Shown here: piece after piece, positions 33,074 through 59,500 of the stretch
How the letters are laid out: every line of letters begins with the position of its first letter
How positions within the stretch are numbered: the stretch's first letter is position 1
Assembly (NCBI RefSeq): GCF_018812025.1
Contig: NC_063049.1
Location: 31,870,447-31,934,446 of the forward strand
DNA length: 64,000 bases
Direction: 5' to 3'
Source of the DNA: Megalobrama amblycephala
Taxonomy: Eukaryota > Chordata > Actinopteri > Cypriniformes > Xenocyprididae
The notes under the pieces: generated by a model
What the model was told of the DNA's origin: nothing
Seen by the model: only the letters and a program-made list of their open reading frames with translations
Databases searched by the model: none
Made by a program: the position numbers and the translations under genes

Positions 33074-36000
33074 ATGCATCAGCTGTCTGTGACTTCCCTG
33101 TTGGTCTGTCTGTGGCTGGTGGAGCGCTGCCATGGCAACAGTAGCTTGGGAAACAGCCTCAATGATCTACACACACAGTTTGGCGTCAGCCTCTACCAAA
33201 CACTCACAGAGACAGAGAACAACTCCAATCTGATCGTGTCTCCAGCCAGCGTCTCATTGTGTCTGGGTCTTCTGCAGCTAGGTGCCAGGGGGAACACTTT
33301 AGCTCAGCTTGAGGGAACTCTGGGATATGATGTCAATGGTAAGAGTAAACTCTATTATTGCTGAACTAGCAACACACTTGTATGTTGGCGTCCTAAATGT
33401 TGCAAAATATAAATCAGCAATGCCCTGACTACCTGCCATTGTCCAATACTTGAAGACAGTTATGATGATATAATAATACAACGGTGTCCTCGTAGATGCT
33501 CGTGTACAGGACATTTTGTCTCGGCCACAAGGAGACCTGGGCAATTCCAGTGAGGGGGTGCGGCTTCAGCTTGCCAATGCCTTATTTGTCCAAAGTGGTG
33601 TGAAACTCCTGCCAGAATTTATCCAGCATGCCTTGGGATGGGGTAACAGTAGTCTACTGAGTGTAAACTTCAGTAATCCCAACCACACTCATAGTCGGCT
33701 ACAGCAGTGGGCACGTTACCAGAGTAAAGGTGAAAACTAATTATTGATTTCCATTAAAATTGTTTTATTATGACGAGACACATGATACTAGTATAGTTTA
33801 TTAATTATTTAATAATTATGCTTTCTAAAGCAGATGACCATCTCCAGACAAGAGAGGAGCAGTTTCAGTCCAGCGAGGCCCAGGAGGAATCCTCCGGGGG
33901 AGACAGTTTGCTGCACATAGCTCTTCTGAGCACGGTGGTATTTCATGGTGCCTGGCAGAAACAATTTCTCTTTACTGAGACTCAGAACCTGCCCTTCACC
34001 CTCTCAGACGGCAGCACAGTCAAAGTGCCGATGATGTACCAGTCAACCGAAGTCAATTTTGGTAAGGGAAGGAACAAGACAGACACGAACCAACCAACAT
34101 TTCCATGTGGGCCCCATGTGGGGTTCTGATGGACTATAACCCAAATGGGGCCCATTAACATTTGTCCATCGGCTCCACATGGGCCCCATGTATGTTAGCC
34201 CATGTTAGTGGGCTCTAAGTGGGGCCCATTTAGATGTTCATTATATGGGCTCACTTGGGTCCCAAATAGTGTGCTAATAATGGGGCCAAGGTGGGCTACA
34301 CACAAAACCCTTATGGAGCCCACATGATCACATTGGACCCACAAATGGCCCGATTATGTTGTTTGCTTTGTTCTGCTTTTGTGGGACCACAGATCCCTTG
34401 ACACGCAGGTGATAGTGTCAAAGACTATAGAATAACACAAGACGTGTCACTCGTATTGTTTTGAATGGGAGAAAGTGTAACGTGCAATATGGCGGAATAA
34501 GTCCCGCCTTCTAAATAAGAGCCAATCGCCGACTGGTAAAGTCATCGCGTCACTGCAGTGGCCGTTAGAAGCACTGGTTTCTATAGAAACAGTCAGACGC
34601 GCGCCTCAGAAATGAGGCACAAGAAACGCGCATTTAGGTCTGCGCATGAGCATTAGCTTGATCCAGCATAAAAATACAGGTTTTTTTGTCATGATTCGAG
34701 CGTTTGGAAAAAAAATATGAGACAGTTGTTGTCAGATTTCATTGGTGATTTAAAATATGAAATTTAATCGAAATCTTGGCAAACAGCTTTGGAGCTGCAT
34801 GATGCCCAGGATGCCAAGAGAGGCGTTTCAAAGATGGCCGCCGAGTGACATGTCTTAAAGGGACTTTGATAGTGTTTAAATGGTGAGTGTGGGGTGACCG
34901 TTTTCTTTTTATTATTAATTAAATGAGAATGCGGAAAGAAAGAAAGAAATACTACTACTACTACTACTACTACTATTATAAATACAGTCTATTATAGCCC
35001 AAATGTGGCCCACTGACCCTCAAATAAACAATAATGGGCAACCAAACATGGGACCCACAACTTTAACCAAGCTGGAGCCCACATTCAGTCCATTAAAGTG
35101 CCCACTTTGACCTCATGGCCAGATGACGCCCATAAAACTCCTGTTTGGCTCACATGGACATGTTGGCTGGGCAGTTAAATTGAAGCCTATCGATCCATTG
35201 TTGTCCTAAGAATCATATTGGAGGTTTAATTTTTCTTTTTTTAAATGAAAGTTCCCTCGCTTTACCTGTCCACCTGTCTCAGGGCATTTCCGACTGCCTT
35301 CAGAGCAGGAATACACTGTGCTGGAGCTGCCATACCTGGATCGTTCACTCAGGCTACTGGTGGCGTTACCTGGTGACCGGAAAACCCCTCTGTCACAGCT
35401 GGAAAAGCAGCTCACCGCCCGTGCTGTGGGACTGTGGGATACTGGATTAAGACGCACTAAGATGGATATATTTATGCCTAGGTAAAAAAAAAAAAAAAAA
35501 AAACTACACATGAAAAATGATTTTATGCAGTTGGGATTCAAAATGAATAATACTTATATCCAGGTCTTTTGTGTATTTCAGGTTTAAGATGCAGAGCAGG
35601 TTCAATCTGAAGCCTGTTCTACAATCTCTCGGTATCTCTGATGTCTTCAGTCCCTCAGCTGCTGATTTCAGAGGCATCTCTGGTAGGAAAGTGGGTCTGA
35701 AAACAGTTTAAACCAATCACAGATGCCGAGAATATAAATAATTACAAATATCATCAGTTGAAATCAATGATTGCAAGTTTGCTCACTCTGTGAAGATTAA
35801 ATCTGTTTAATATACCTGCAGATGGGGAAGGGCTTTTTGTATCAGAGGCTTTCCATGAGGCAAGAATAGAGGTGACAGAGGAAGGGACAAAAGCAGCTTC
35901 AGCTACAGGTATGTGATATTTGTTTGCTGAAAAGGATTAGTAGGGAACTGAAAATAAGAGAAATGTTTAGGGGAATACCTCTAGATATGAAGTTCTATCT

Positions 36001-37204
36001 GTTTAATGTTAATGAAGACTGTATATTGCTGTTTCTAAAAGAGGAAAGTCACACCTGGAAAGTCACGATAAAGTGGAAGTAGTGGCAGATCTTTTCTTCT
36101 GTATTGTGCTGTACATCCAAGAGTGACAGATTATTGGAAAAAAAAAAAAAAAAAATATGACGGGGACTTGGTTCTATGGGTTGCTGATTGGATTTTGACA
36201 ACCGATGGAAGCAAGTCCCTGTCGTACATTTTTTTTCCCAATAATCCGTCACTCTTGCTGAAAAATGGAGGTAGATGGATGTGAGCTTGCAGGGATAAGG
36301 TTTAACTGGACTAAATGATTGGAGATCTTGCATACGTCATCAGAGAGAAGTCTGTTGTTTCACCTGAAGATTACGACATTTTGTCAAAATACAAGGCTGA
36401 ATTATTCATAGTGAGATCAATGACATGCATTGATAAGATGACAGAATCACATCTGTATCATTTGAAACTGATTATTGTAATTAATTCACACCCCTGTATT
36501 TTTTGTTGTTGTTTTTTTACTTTAAGATGTGTCTGTTTTATATGCTCAACAAAGCTTCTCCCTGGGGTATGTGTGTGTGGGCCTGCTTGAGAATCAGTTG
36601 TAGTCAACAGATGGGATATAGTTGAATAGTCTGTTGAAGCTGTGAATCCACTGGGAAATAATGACAGCGCTTTCTTTCTCTATCTTTCCTTTTAGCAATG
36701 GTGCTATTGAAAAGATCCCGTTCAGCAGTGTTTAAAGCAGATCGACCATTTCTATTTATCTTGCGACAGATTAATACAGGTAAATACTAGAAACTATAAT
36801 TAGCATTCATAGCATTTTTTTTCATATTTGATCAAAAATACAGTAAAAACTGTAATATTGTGAAAAATTATCATTTAAAATTTCTATTTTGATATATTTT
36901 AATTATTCCAGTCTTCAGGGTCACATGATCCTTCAGAAATCATTTTAATATGCTGATTTGCTGCTCAAGAAACATTTCTTGTTATCAGTTGAAAACTGAT
37001 TTTTTTCCCCCCACAATTCTTTGATGAACAGGAGAACAGCATTTAATTAAATAGAAATCTTTTGTAACATAAATATCTTTAGTTTAATGTATCCTTGATC
37101 ATTCATAAAAAATTTAGTGTTTTGAAATTTCATTTGTGGGCTTTCATTTCACAGGTTCGTTGCTGTTTATAGGCCGAGTTCTGAATCCAGCTGAGATGTC
37201 TTGA
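33074..37204 (+). CDS. serpine3: Serpin E3, secreted serine protease inhibitor (8 coding exons, 415 aa)
   Basis: Exons 33074-33338, 33496-33729, 33834-34061, 35283-35481, 35582-35682, 35822-35908, 36696-36779 and 37155-37204 join in phase to TGA 37202-37204. The first about 21 residues (SVTSLLVCLWLVE core) are a signal peptide. Serpin landmarks follow: SNLIVSPASVSLCLGLLQLGA, NALFVQSG, FHGAWQKQF, PMMYQ, and the breach/hinge VSEAFHEARIEVTEEGTKAASAT. The hinge has the canonical P17 Glu, P15 Gly, P14 Thr and small P12-P9 residues of inhibitory serpins. Counting from the hinge puts P1-P1' at Arg378-Ser379 (LLKR|S). The C terminus DRPFLFILRQINTGSLLFIGRVLNP is typical. The length fits the family. 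Position beside fam124a and ints6 supports E3 over PAI-1. The ATG chosen directly precedes the signal peptide. Known: serpine3 is expressed in eye tissues and its loss alters the zebrafish eye. Confidence 0.93.
34087..35170. repeat. Element rich in tgggcccca units in serpine3 intron 3, with an insertion
   Basis: The left end ccaacatttccatgtgggcc and right end ggctcacatggacatgttgg are inverted. The body repeats gtggg/gcccca motifs in both orientations (e.g. ccatgtgggccccatgtggg). Between about 34385 and 34870 it is interrupted by unrelated sequence with cgcaatatggcggaataagt-like content, which looks like a younger inserted repeat. A short ACT run is at 34949-34974. Confidence 0.6.
36050..36340. 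repeat. Interspersed palindromic repeat in serpine3 intron 6
   Basis: It contains inverted segments such as gagtgacagattattggaa and its complement near 36237-36255, around a centre near 36190. Related to 20369-20600. Confidence 0.55.
36795..37135. repeat. Family Y partial copy in serpine3 intron 7
   Basis: Signature segments cttcagggtcacatgatcct and tgctcaagaaacatttcttg are present; the outer ends are degraded. Confidence 0.65.
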
Positions 37205-37409
37205 GAAGATCCATGCAATCACAACTGCTTCGTGAACTTTATGAACTCACACACACAGAGGACACTTGGCAAAATCATACAAATGTATATTAACAACTCA
37301 ACACACCCCTCCTCCCTCATGGTTGGGGGGTCAGAGGAATATTTGAGGACCCTTAGGAGGGTCCACTGACACTTCAGGAAGAGGGACAAGACATTTGTAC
37401 ATATCTGTA

Positions 37410-37415
37410 AATAAA
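37410..37415 (+). terminator. Candidate polyadenylation signal of serpine3
   Basis: AATAAA lies about 206 bases after the stop codon. serpine3 and ints6 converge tail to tail here. Confidence 0.6.
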
Positions 37416-39559
37416 ATTTTATTACATCAGGGTTTTTTGCACATCACAGCGTCTGCTGTCATTTTTTCCCCCTCTACCCACAATAAATTTCCTCATTTCT
37501 AATGGAAATGTTTGGTTAGCATCCATTACTGATTTAGTATTCAGTTGATCTGGCAGTTTTTTTTTTTTTTTTTAAACCAAGGTTCTGATTTCACACATAC
37601 TGAAAAATGTAAAAAGGCTGTATTGAATTACAATGTGGCATTTAAGATGCAAATATATAGCATCAAAATAACTGAATCCCAATACGATTGCAAATTCACA
37701 TGGGAGTTAAACTTCTAAGGTTTCAAGAATAAGAGCTCCGACCATCAAGAAAACACGGTCAATGTTAGTCACGAGTCAAAAACACCAAGAGGAATAACCT
37801 AAAACTTGACAAGACAAACACTTTATTGCATTACCTCAAACATCCATAACAGATAATTATATTTTAATTATACCTTTGATGGTCTCAGATTGGGAGCTCA
37901 CAACACGACACTACTAAATGATGAATAACTCTGGCAGTTTTGGTTCTAGATCTCACAAATTTCAATAATTAGATAAACTTACTGATATATGTAACAGACA
38001 GATGTAAGTTAAGATCTGTGGTAATCAATAGAAAAAAAGAAAAAGAAAAAAAAAAAGACATTGCAATATGCCACTTGAATAACTTGTCCCTGCAAACGTA
38101 TAGGTATAAGTGTAGGGAAAAAATACAATGAACATGGTAAGATTTGCAATCCTTTTAATGACATTGTGCCACTGAGAAATTAATGACAGAAAAATGTCAT
38201 TTATTTACATGACTATTCACAGTGTAAAATAGACTTTATTCAAATACTTACAAAAAATGCTTTCCACCAAAACATTCTCTTAAATAATATTTTCAATGTC
38301 ACCATGTACATATATACAGCATATTAAAAATACTTTTTTTTTTTTTTTTTTTTTAGAGAAGCCACAGATTCATCTTTATCTATAACATGTATGATGAAGA
38401 TTTGGTCCCTACATTAGGGTGCAGGGTTAGGAGGGTGAGACGCACAAAGACCAAAAGAAGCAAAGGGATCCTGAATATTTGGCAGTAATGTAGGAATACA
38501 TTAGCAGCAACTTCCCATGTCAATGAATAAGTGGCTCTTAACTATCATGGATGTTTAAATATAATTTTTACATTGTTTGCATGTTTCATTATTATATCCT
38601 TCCTGTTGTTCCTTCTGTAAATCAAATTTGGTAACTCAATGCAGAACTGTCATTTGCAATTTTCAGCAAAGTCAAGAAATCAAAGTTCAGATAAGTGTTG
38701 CAGTCCTTACTTTTTCAAAGAACTTTGCCATGGTTCTGTGGTCTGAAAACCAGATGACATGAACCCTTTTTTTTGCTAGAGGCAAATTTCTCAAAGCCAT
38801 GTGTAATAATGGTGTTTTTCTTCTTTTTTTTTAAATCGATAAGAGCTTTTTTAAAGTATCAGGAAAACAAAACTTCAGAAAGATGTTCCTCTGCTGCCAA
38901 ATGCTAAATCTTTTGCACCATCATCGTTCCTGAGATGAGATATTTTAATCATCAATAATTATTTTTGGAGTGTACAAGACTACATTTAATTATAAAACCT
39001 CAAAGTCACTCAAACCTCCAACATTAAAGAATTGCTTTGTAACTCGCCTTTTTATTGGTGTGGAATATTGCTGATTTAGTTTCTTTATTAGAGAGATCCA
39101 ACCAAAGAACCACTTTCTAGTAAATAATCTTTTCTGAGACTGAACGCAGCAGTGAGTTTGCAGAGGTGCTATTCCTGAATGAAATGAAAAGGAAAACATG
39201 TTTATATTGGTGATCAATGCCTCGTGTCAAAATGTCACAGGGGACTGTGGGGGGAAATACAAAAATGCAAATGAGCTGAGGTGGAATCCGATGCCATTCA
39301 ACCAGTTCTCTTTGGCACAATTAGATGGGAAAAAAAATGTCTAAGAAAAAGAAAAAGGAGCAGTGCGTGTTTATGACCATCTGACATAGAAACATTCCCA
39401 TATCCCCCTAGTCCTGAGGTTTAGAGACAACCCATCAAGTCCTCATCGATAAAATCAGCTTCAATACTGATAAAAACTGGAGACACACGAGTCCCAAAAA
39501 ACGTTACATAAATAGTGCAGATCTGTGCGCGAGTCTTTCAAGTAGGGCAGATGGAGTGC
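37416..39559 (-). other. Convergent spacer, probably mostly ints6 3' UTR
   Basis: No coding region or clear repeat family is seen in this 2.1-kb AT-rich stretch, apart from poly-T/poly-A runs (e.g. 38336-38354). On the minus strand AATAAA occurs near 39083, 38237 and 37812, any of which could end the ints6 message; 37812 would bring the two 3' ends within about 400 bases. Confidence 0.45.
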
Positions 39560-54068
<14,509 letters not shown>

Positions 54069-54330
54069 TGTGTTGATAATCGCCCCTTCTACATGGACCG
54101 AGTGTCAATGCAAGCGGACAAATGCAGAGCAATCTTTTGTTCGCCTCCTGTCGCTGCTGTCAGCACGCTGCTAGCCGGCTAATGCTAACTGTCTCGCGCA
54201 TTCTTTCTGTCAGAGTGTAACTGTAGTTAGTGTTGAAAGAGCGATGCCTTGTAAACTTAAGCAAACCTCAGACCCTGGGGGGAAAAGGTTGTTGATTTAC
54301 AAGGGAAACGGGTGTTGTTGCTGTAATTTG
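54069..54330 (-). promoter_or_regulatory. Probable ints6 promoter and 5' UTR
   Basis: Non-repeat DNA directly upstream of the ints6 ATG on the minus strand, with mixed composition, several CpGs and no obvious TATA box, as expected of a housekeeping gene. The start site is not determinable from sequence. Confidence 0.4.
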
Positions 54331-54592
54331 AAAGAAATGCCTAACTTTTATCATGGTAACTTTCTGTTTAGTTTACGTCCATGATTCTCCTCACACTGAG
54401 GTCTGCTCGCGGGCTGCAGTGGTTTTATTCTGCGTTCAGCACTTGACTCCGCCTCCCAAGCCCTGCCCGAGTGCCATGCGTCAAAACGCCTCAACTGATT
54501 GGCACCTGAAAATGAATAATTTGCATATTCTCAAAAAAGCGAAGCTCAACGAGAGCATGCGCATTTGTAAACATTGTTTTTTATTTAAAGTG

Positions 54593-55304
54593 TTAGTTCA
54601 CCCAAAATGAAAATTATATCAATTATTCACCCTCATGTCGTTCCACACCCGTAAGACCATAGTTCATCTTCAGAACACAAATTAAGATATTTTTGATAAA
54701 ATCCAAGGCCTTTATTGACAGCAATAATGTCCAGAAAGCTACTAAAAACATATTTAAAACAGTTCATGTGACTACAGTGGTTCAACTTTAATATTATAAA
54801 GCGACTAGAATACTTTTTGTGCGGCAAAAATAACAAAATAGCGACTTTATTCCACAATATGGGCGATTTCAAAACACTGCATCATGAAGCTTCAAAGCTT
54901 TATTAATCATTTGTTTCAAACTGCCAAAGTCACAAGAACTATTGAAGTTTCAAAACACTTATGAAGTAACGAAGCCTTGTTTACTGAAATCACGTGACTT
55001 TGGCGCTCCGAACCACTGATTCAAAACAAAAGATTCATAAAGCTTCGAAGCTTCATGAAGCAGTGTTTTGAAATCGCCCATCACTAGATATTATTGAATA
55101 AAGTCGCTATTTTGTTATTTTTGGCGCACAAAAAGTATTTTCGCCGCTTTATAATATTAAAGTTGAACTCACTGAGCCATCGGATTTTATCAAAAATATC
55201 TTAATTTGTGTTCTGAAGATGAACAAAGGTCTTACGGGTGTGAAACGACATGAGGATGAGTAATAAATGACAGAATTTTCAATTTTTGGGTGAGCTAACC
55301 CTTC
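54593..55304. repeat. Family Z palindromic MITE between ints6 and wdfy2
   Basis: The ends are tttaaagtgttagttcaccc and gggtgagctaacccttcaa. The arms hold the complementary pair attaagatatttttgat / atcaaaaatatcttaat, and the centre is near 54960. Confidence 0.85.
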
Positions 55305-56439
55305 AACATTGTACATGTACTTTCGTTCAAATGCAGATACTGAATTATGCATACAAAAATTGAAGAAAAAAAAACAGACTAATACAAAATAAATAAAAAG
55401 TATTTATCAAATAAATACTCTATAAAGCTCTCAAACTTTTAAAGTCTTTATAGTTTTCTTATTCAAAGAGTCTCTAAGTCTCTACAAAAAGTAGCCTACA
55501 GTTTATATGTGTACTTTCTGTAAATAATGATTTACTGGATAAAATTAGTTTATACATTTAAATGAGATTTCTTTAACCTTGTTTCTAATATGGAACCACA
55601 CCTTTTTCTTAGTAAATCACCTTTCCATTTAATAAAGAGTTCAAAGATTTAACCATGGGAAGTATAGAAGAACATAGTATTACGATGTAGTGACATGTTA
55701 TTGTTGCTTTATTGACATTTATTCAGTTTTTTTCCCTTCTTTTTTGCTAGTAGCTGTTGAATGTCATTGTTCTCTTTATACAAAGTGACAAACAGAACTT
55801 CCTGGAAACAATGATAGCAACAACAGAAGGACAAATTTATCATGTTACTTTCCTAAACAATATGCACTTATGGTTATAAAAAAGCCAGCATATGTGCATG
55901 AATGACATGTTTGGTCACATAATCTGCAAAATTATTTGGGATATGCATCCATTTAGTTTGGCTTTCTTATCTTGAGTTAAGAGAATGTACAATAGTTTTG
56001 TGGTGTCTGTCTGCACATGATAAGGCCAAACTATAAATAGAACAACTTCCACTCTGTGTTTTTATTTTTTAGACCCAAATATTAATAAAAAAATGTGGAG
56101 AAACAAATTAAACTAACATAAAGAATGAAACTGATTGTTTCAATTGAACAAATAGATTGTGGTACAATTAAACAATGCTGATATACAAATGTCAATGAAA
56201 TGGAAAAAAAATAATGACGTTCAACTTCCTGTTCTACAAATTTGGTATTCGCCAGAGTCAACACTGCACATCGCAAACGCATGCATCTGTGATTCATTTA
56301 AGAGTCGGATCGTCTGGTTACATAGGCAGCCAGAGAGGAACAAGCGTATGTATTTAGATGACATGGCATAGAGATCGTGTTTAACTGAACAGAAAACGCC
56401 GTGAGAGGTAATCAGCTGACCTGCAGCATCCCCGATCGT
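55305..56439. other. AT-rich intergenic DNA between ints6 and wdfy2
   Basis: About 1.1 kb without a recognisable gene, long repeat or clear regulatory motif. Short frames here are not convincing. Confidence 0.5.
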
Positions 56440-56539
56440 CACACTTCACCGTGCTGCAGCCAGGTCTAATAATCGACCTGCGCTCAGCGTGTTATGCAGC
56501 CGAGAGAGAGAGCTCAGGTGACGGAGAGACCACAGCGCC
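56440..56539 (+). promoter_or_regulatory. Probable wdfy2 promoter-proximal region and 5' UTR
   Basis: GC content rises sharply over this stretch, with a CRE-like half site (gtgacg) and a GA run just before the ATG. No TATA box is seen. ints6 and wdfy2 are divergent, about 2.5 kb apart. Confidence 0.4.
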
Positions 56540-59500
56540 ATGGCGGCAGAGATTCCCCGTCCGCAGACGCGAAAGCCCGTCCTGTTGAGTAAGATCGAGG
56601 GTTTCCAAGATGTTGTGAATACGGCTGTGATCATCCCCAAAGAGGACGGTGTTATCAGCGTATCTCAAGACAGGTCAGCACGCGTATGATTAGAAATACT
56701 AGAATTACAATGCAGGATATTCAAAACACGTCGTAATCTTATAAGCAGCACTGGCACAATAATAAATAACTTGTAATATGCAATACATGTGATATGTATT
56801 TGTTTTTGTTTTGGTTGAATAAACGATATTCGGAGGACTAACACGCAGTTAATTATCTCATAGGGAGCACAATAATAAAGAAGCTTAATATGCAAACACG
56901 TCCGGCTTATTTAAGCTGCTGCTATCGACGAACTGCGTTTGCGCGTATCGCGACTCGAGCATTCGTCTGCGGTTATTTTCTGAGTGGTGAATCGTTTGTG
57001 AACGAATCGGTGTATTTGAGAGAATCTTTTAAGTGAACGATTCGAATTTGCTCACTGAAGCGTCCCCTTTTTAAGCGCGTGACTACCTTTTCCTGCCTTT
57101 AAAGATTGACAGGAACGAACAGAAAGCATTTGAAATGTGAAGTATATGCTCATTGGTAACCTACTGAACAAAAACGCTCTTTAAATGAAAAAGAAAAATT
57201 GAATAAAGAGATTTGGAGCGAGACATCTCTTCCATGAACGAACTGGCCGAACGAAACATTTTGTTTGTGAACGAGGTCAGTTACAGTCTTGTTTTCAATA
57301 AGGAGGGAAAAAGTAGAAGAATTAATAATGTGTAAAAATGAATAATGACCATACACAAATACATTTATATAAGGGCTTTGCCAATGCCAAGCAGTTCAAT
57401 GATGAATAGATCTGGGGGTAATAGATCTGCATTATTGTGAAGAAAACGCTTGGGCATAAAAGTCTCTTATAGTAGATTTGAAGTAAAATATTCCTCAATA
57501 AAGTACTTAATTTGGTTGTAAATGACTGGGCATATTTTAATCAACCGTTTGAATGAATGATTCAATGACTCGTATTATTGGCTCGTAATTAACACACAAA
57601 AAGAAATTCACTTGTCGCCACCTTCTGGGGTAACGATGTAACATACAGAAAGTGTCATTAAAGGGTTAGTTCACCCAAAAATGAAAATTCTGTCATTTAT
57701 TACTTACCCTCATGCCGTTCCACACCTGTAAGACCTTCGTTAATCTTCAGAACACAAATTAAGATATTTTTGTTGAAATCCAATAGCTCCGTGAGGCCTC
57801 CATAGGGAGCAATGGACATTTCCTCTCTCAAGATCCATAAAGGTACTAAAAACATATTTAAATCAGTTCATGTGAGTACAGTGGTTCAACATTAATATTA
57901 TAAAGCAACGAGAATATTTTTGGAGCGCCAAAAAAACAAAATAATGACTTATTTAGTGATGGCCGATTTCAAAACACTGCTTCATGAAGAATCGGAGCAC
58001 AGATGAATCAGTGTGTCGAATCTGGTGTTTGGATCGCCAAAGTCACGTGATTTCAGCCGTTGGCAGTTTGACACGCGATCTGAATCATGATTCGACACAC
58101 CGATTCATTTATGCTCCGATGCTTCCTGAAGCAGTGTTTTGAAATCGGCCATCACTCAATAAGTCATTATTTTGTTTTTTTGGCGCTCCAAAAATATTCT
58201 CGTCGCTTTATAATATTAATATTGAACCACTGTACTCACATGAACTGATTTAAATATGTTTTTAGTACCTTTATAGATCTTGAGAGAGGAAGTGTCCATT
58301 GCTCCCTATGGAGGCCTCACGGAGCCATCGGATTTCAACTAAAATATCTTAATTTGTGTTCTGAAGATGAACGAAGGTCTTACGGGTGTGGAACGGCGTG
58401 AGGGTGAGTAATAAATGAATTTTAATTTTTGGGTGAACTAACCCTTTAATTCATTAATGGAATCTGTGAAACAAGCTGTACTTTTTTTGTGATCGGATTT
58501 TAAATAGTTACTAACATTATATGTATATTTAAGGTGTTTCTACACAGGAAAAAATCCACAAAATTGTTATTATAAATATTAATAATTATTTTAAATTACT
58601 TTTAACAGCTTCTGTTCTTCACATAACTTTACATAATACATATGGCAGATTTTGGCAGCCCTTATCCGGGCTACGTTTTTTTTTGTTTTTGTTTTAAACT
58701 TTGCAACCAAATTTAGTTTGAGGTCTTATCTTGTCTGCCGATTAAGGTGATTAGGACTTATCTTAGCCAGCGACATTTATTCTTAACTATTCTTAAATTG
58801 TGCACTGTATTGCATGTCACTTCGGTAAGAATGTTTCTGCTAAATACATGACATTTTATAATCAAGACTATTAATTTATTTGCTTGTTTTCATTTTTTAG
58901 AACAATCCGTGTGTGGCTGAAGAGAGACAGTGGTCAGTACTGGCCCAGTGTCTATCACACAATGCCTGGTGAGTCCAACACAGTTCCTGGGCAGCTTTCT
59001 GATAGCCAAAACAGCTACATAGATAGAAACATTATGGGATATGAAACCACATAACTTCAAGAATTTTACTATCAAAGTAAAAAGGTGAAGTGAAACCAGT
59101 ATGGGCATGAACTTCAGCTTGTGTTCACGTTCAGACAGGAGTTTCATTTCTCAGCAATGATGTCACATTTTTTGCTTGCTTTCTAGTTAACTATTGCAGA
59201 CTATGACTAAGAGGTCACTGACTGTCAGTAGAGGGTTTGTGTTTGTAGTTGAATGCCGATCGATAGATTTAGTAGGATAGAAGATACTCATACTCGTTGT
59301 CTTTCTTATATTGCAGTGGCTTGTTCATGTATGTCATTTAACCCAGAGACAAGGAGGATCTCTGTAGGGTTGGAAAACGGCACTGTATCGGTATGTTAAG
59401 TAAAAAAGTATTATCGTCAAGCATGTTATAAGTGGCACTGCTGCAGTATTCTTACACACACCTGTTTTCTGTAGTAAAACATCACTAGCAGGTTATAAGA

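Noticed and set aside
36049..36333. Frame sharing SFSPVKP with 20223-20636, suggesting a two-copy gene
   Set aside because: Both lie in copies of one palindromic repeat; the frames are short and full of homopolymer-coded runs.
54353..54610. 85-codon plus-strand frame upstream of ints6
   Set aside because: It overlaps the start of a family Z repeat and shows no conserved features.
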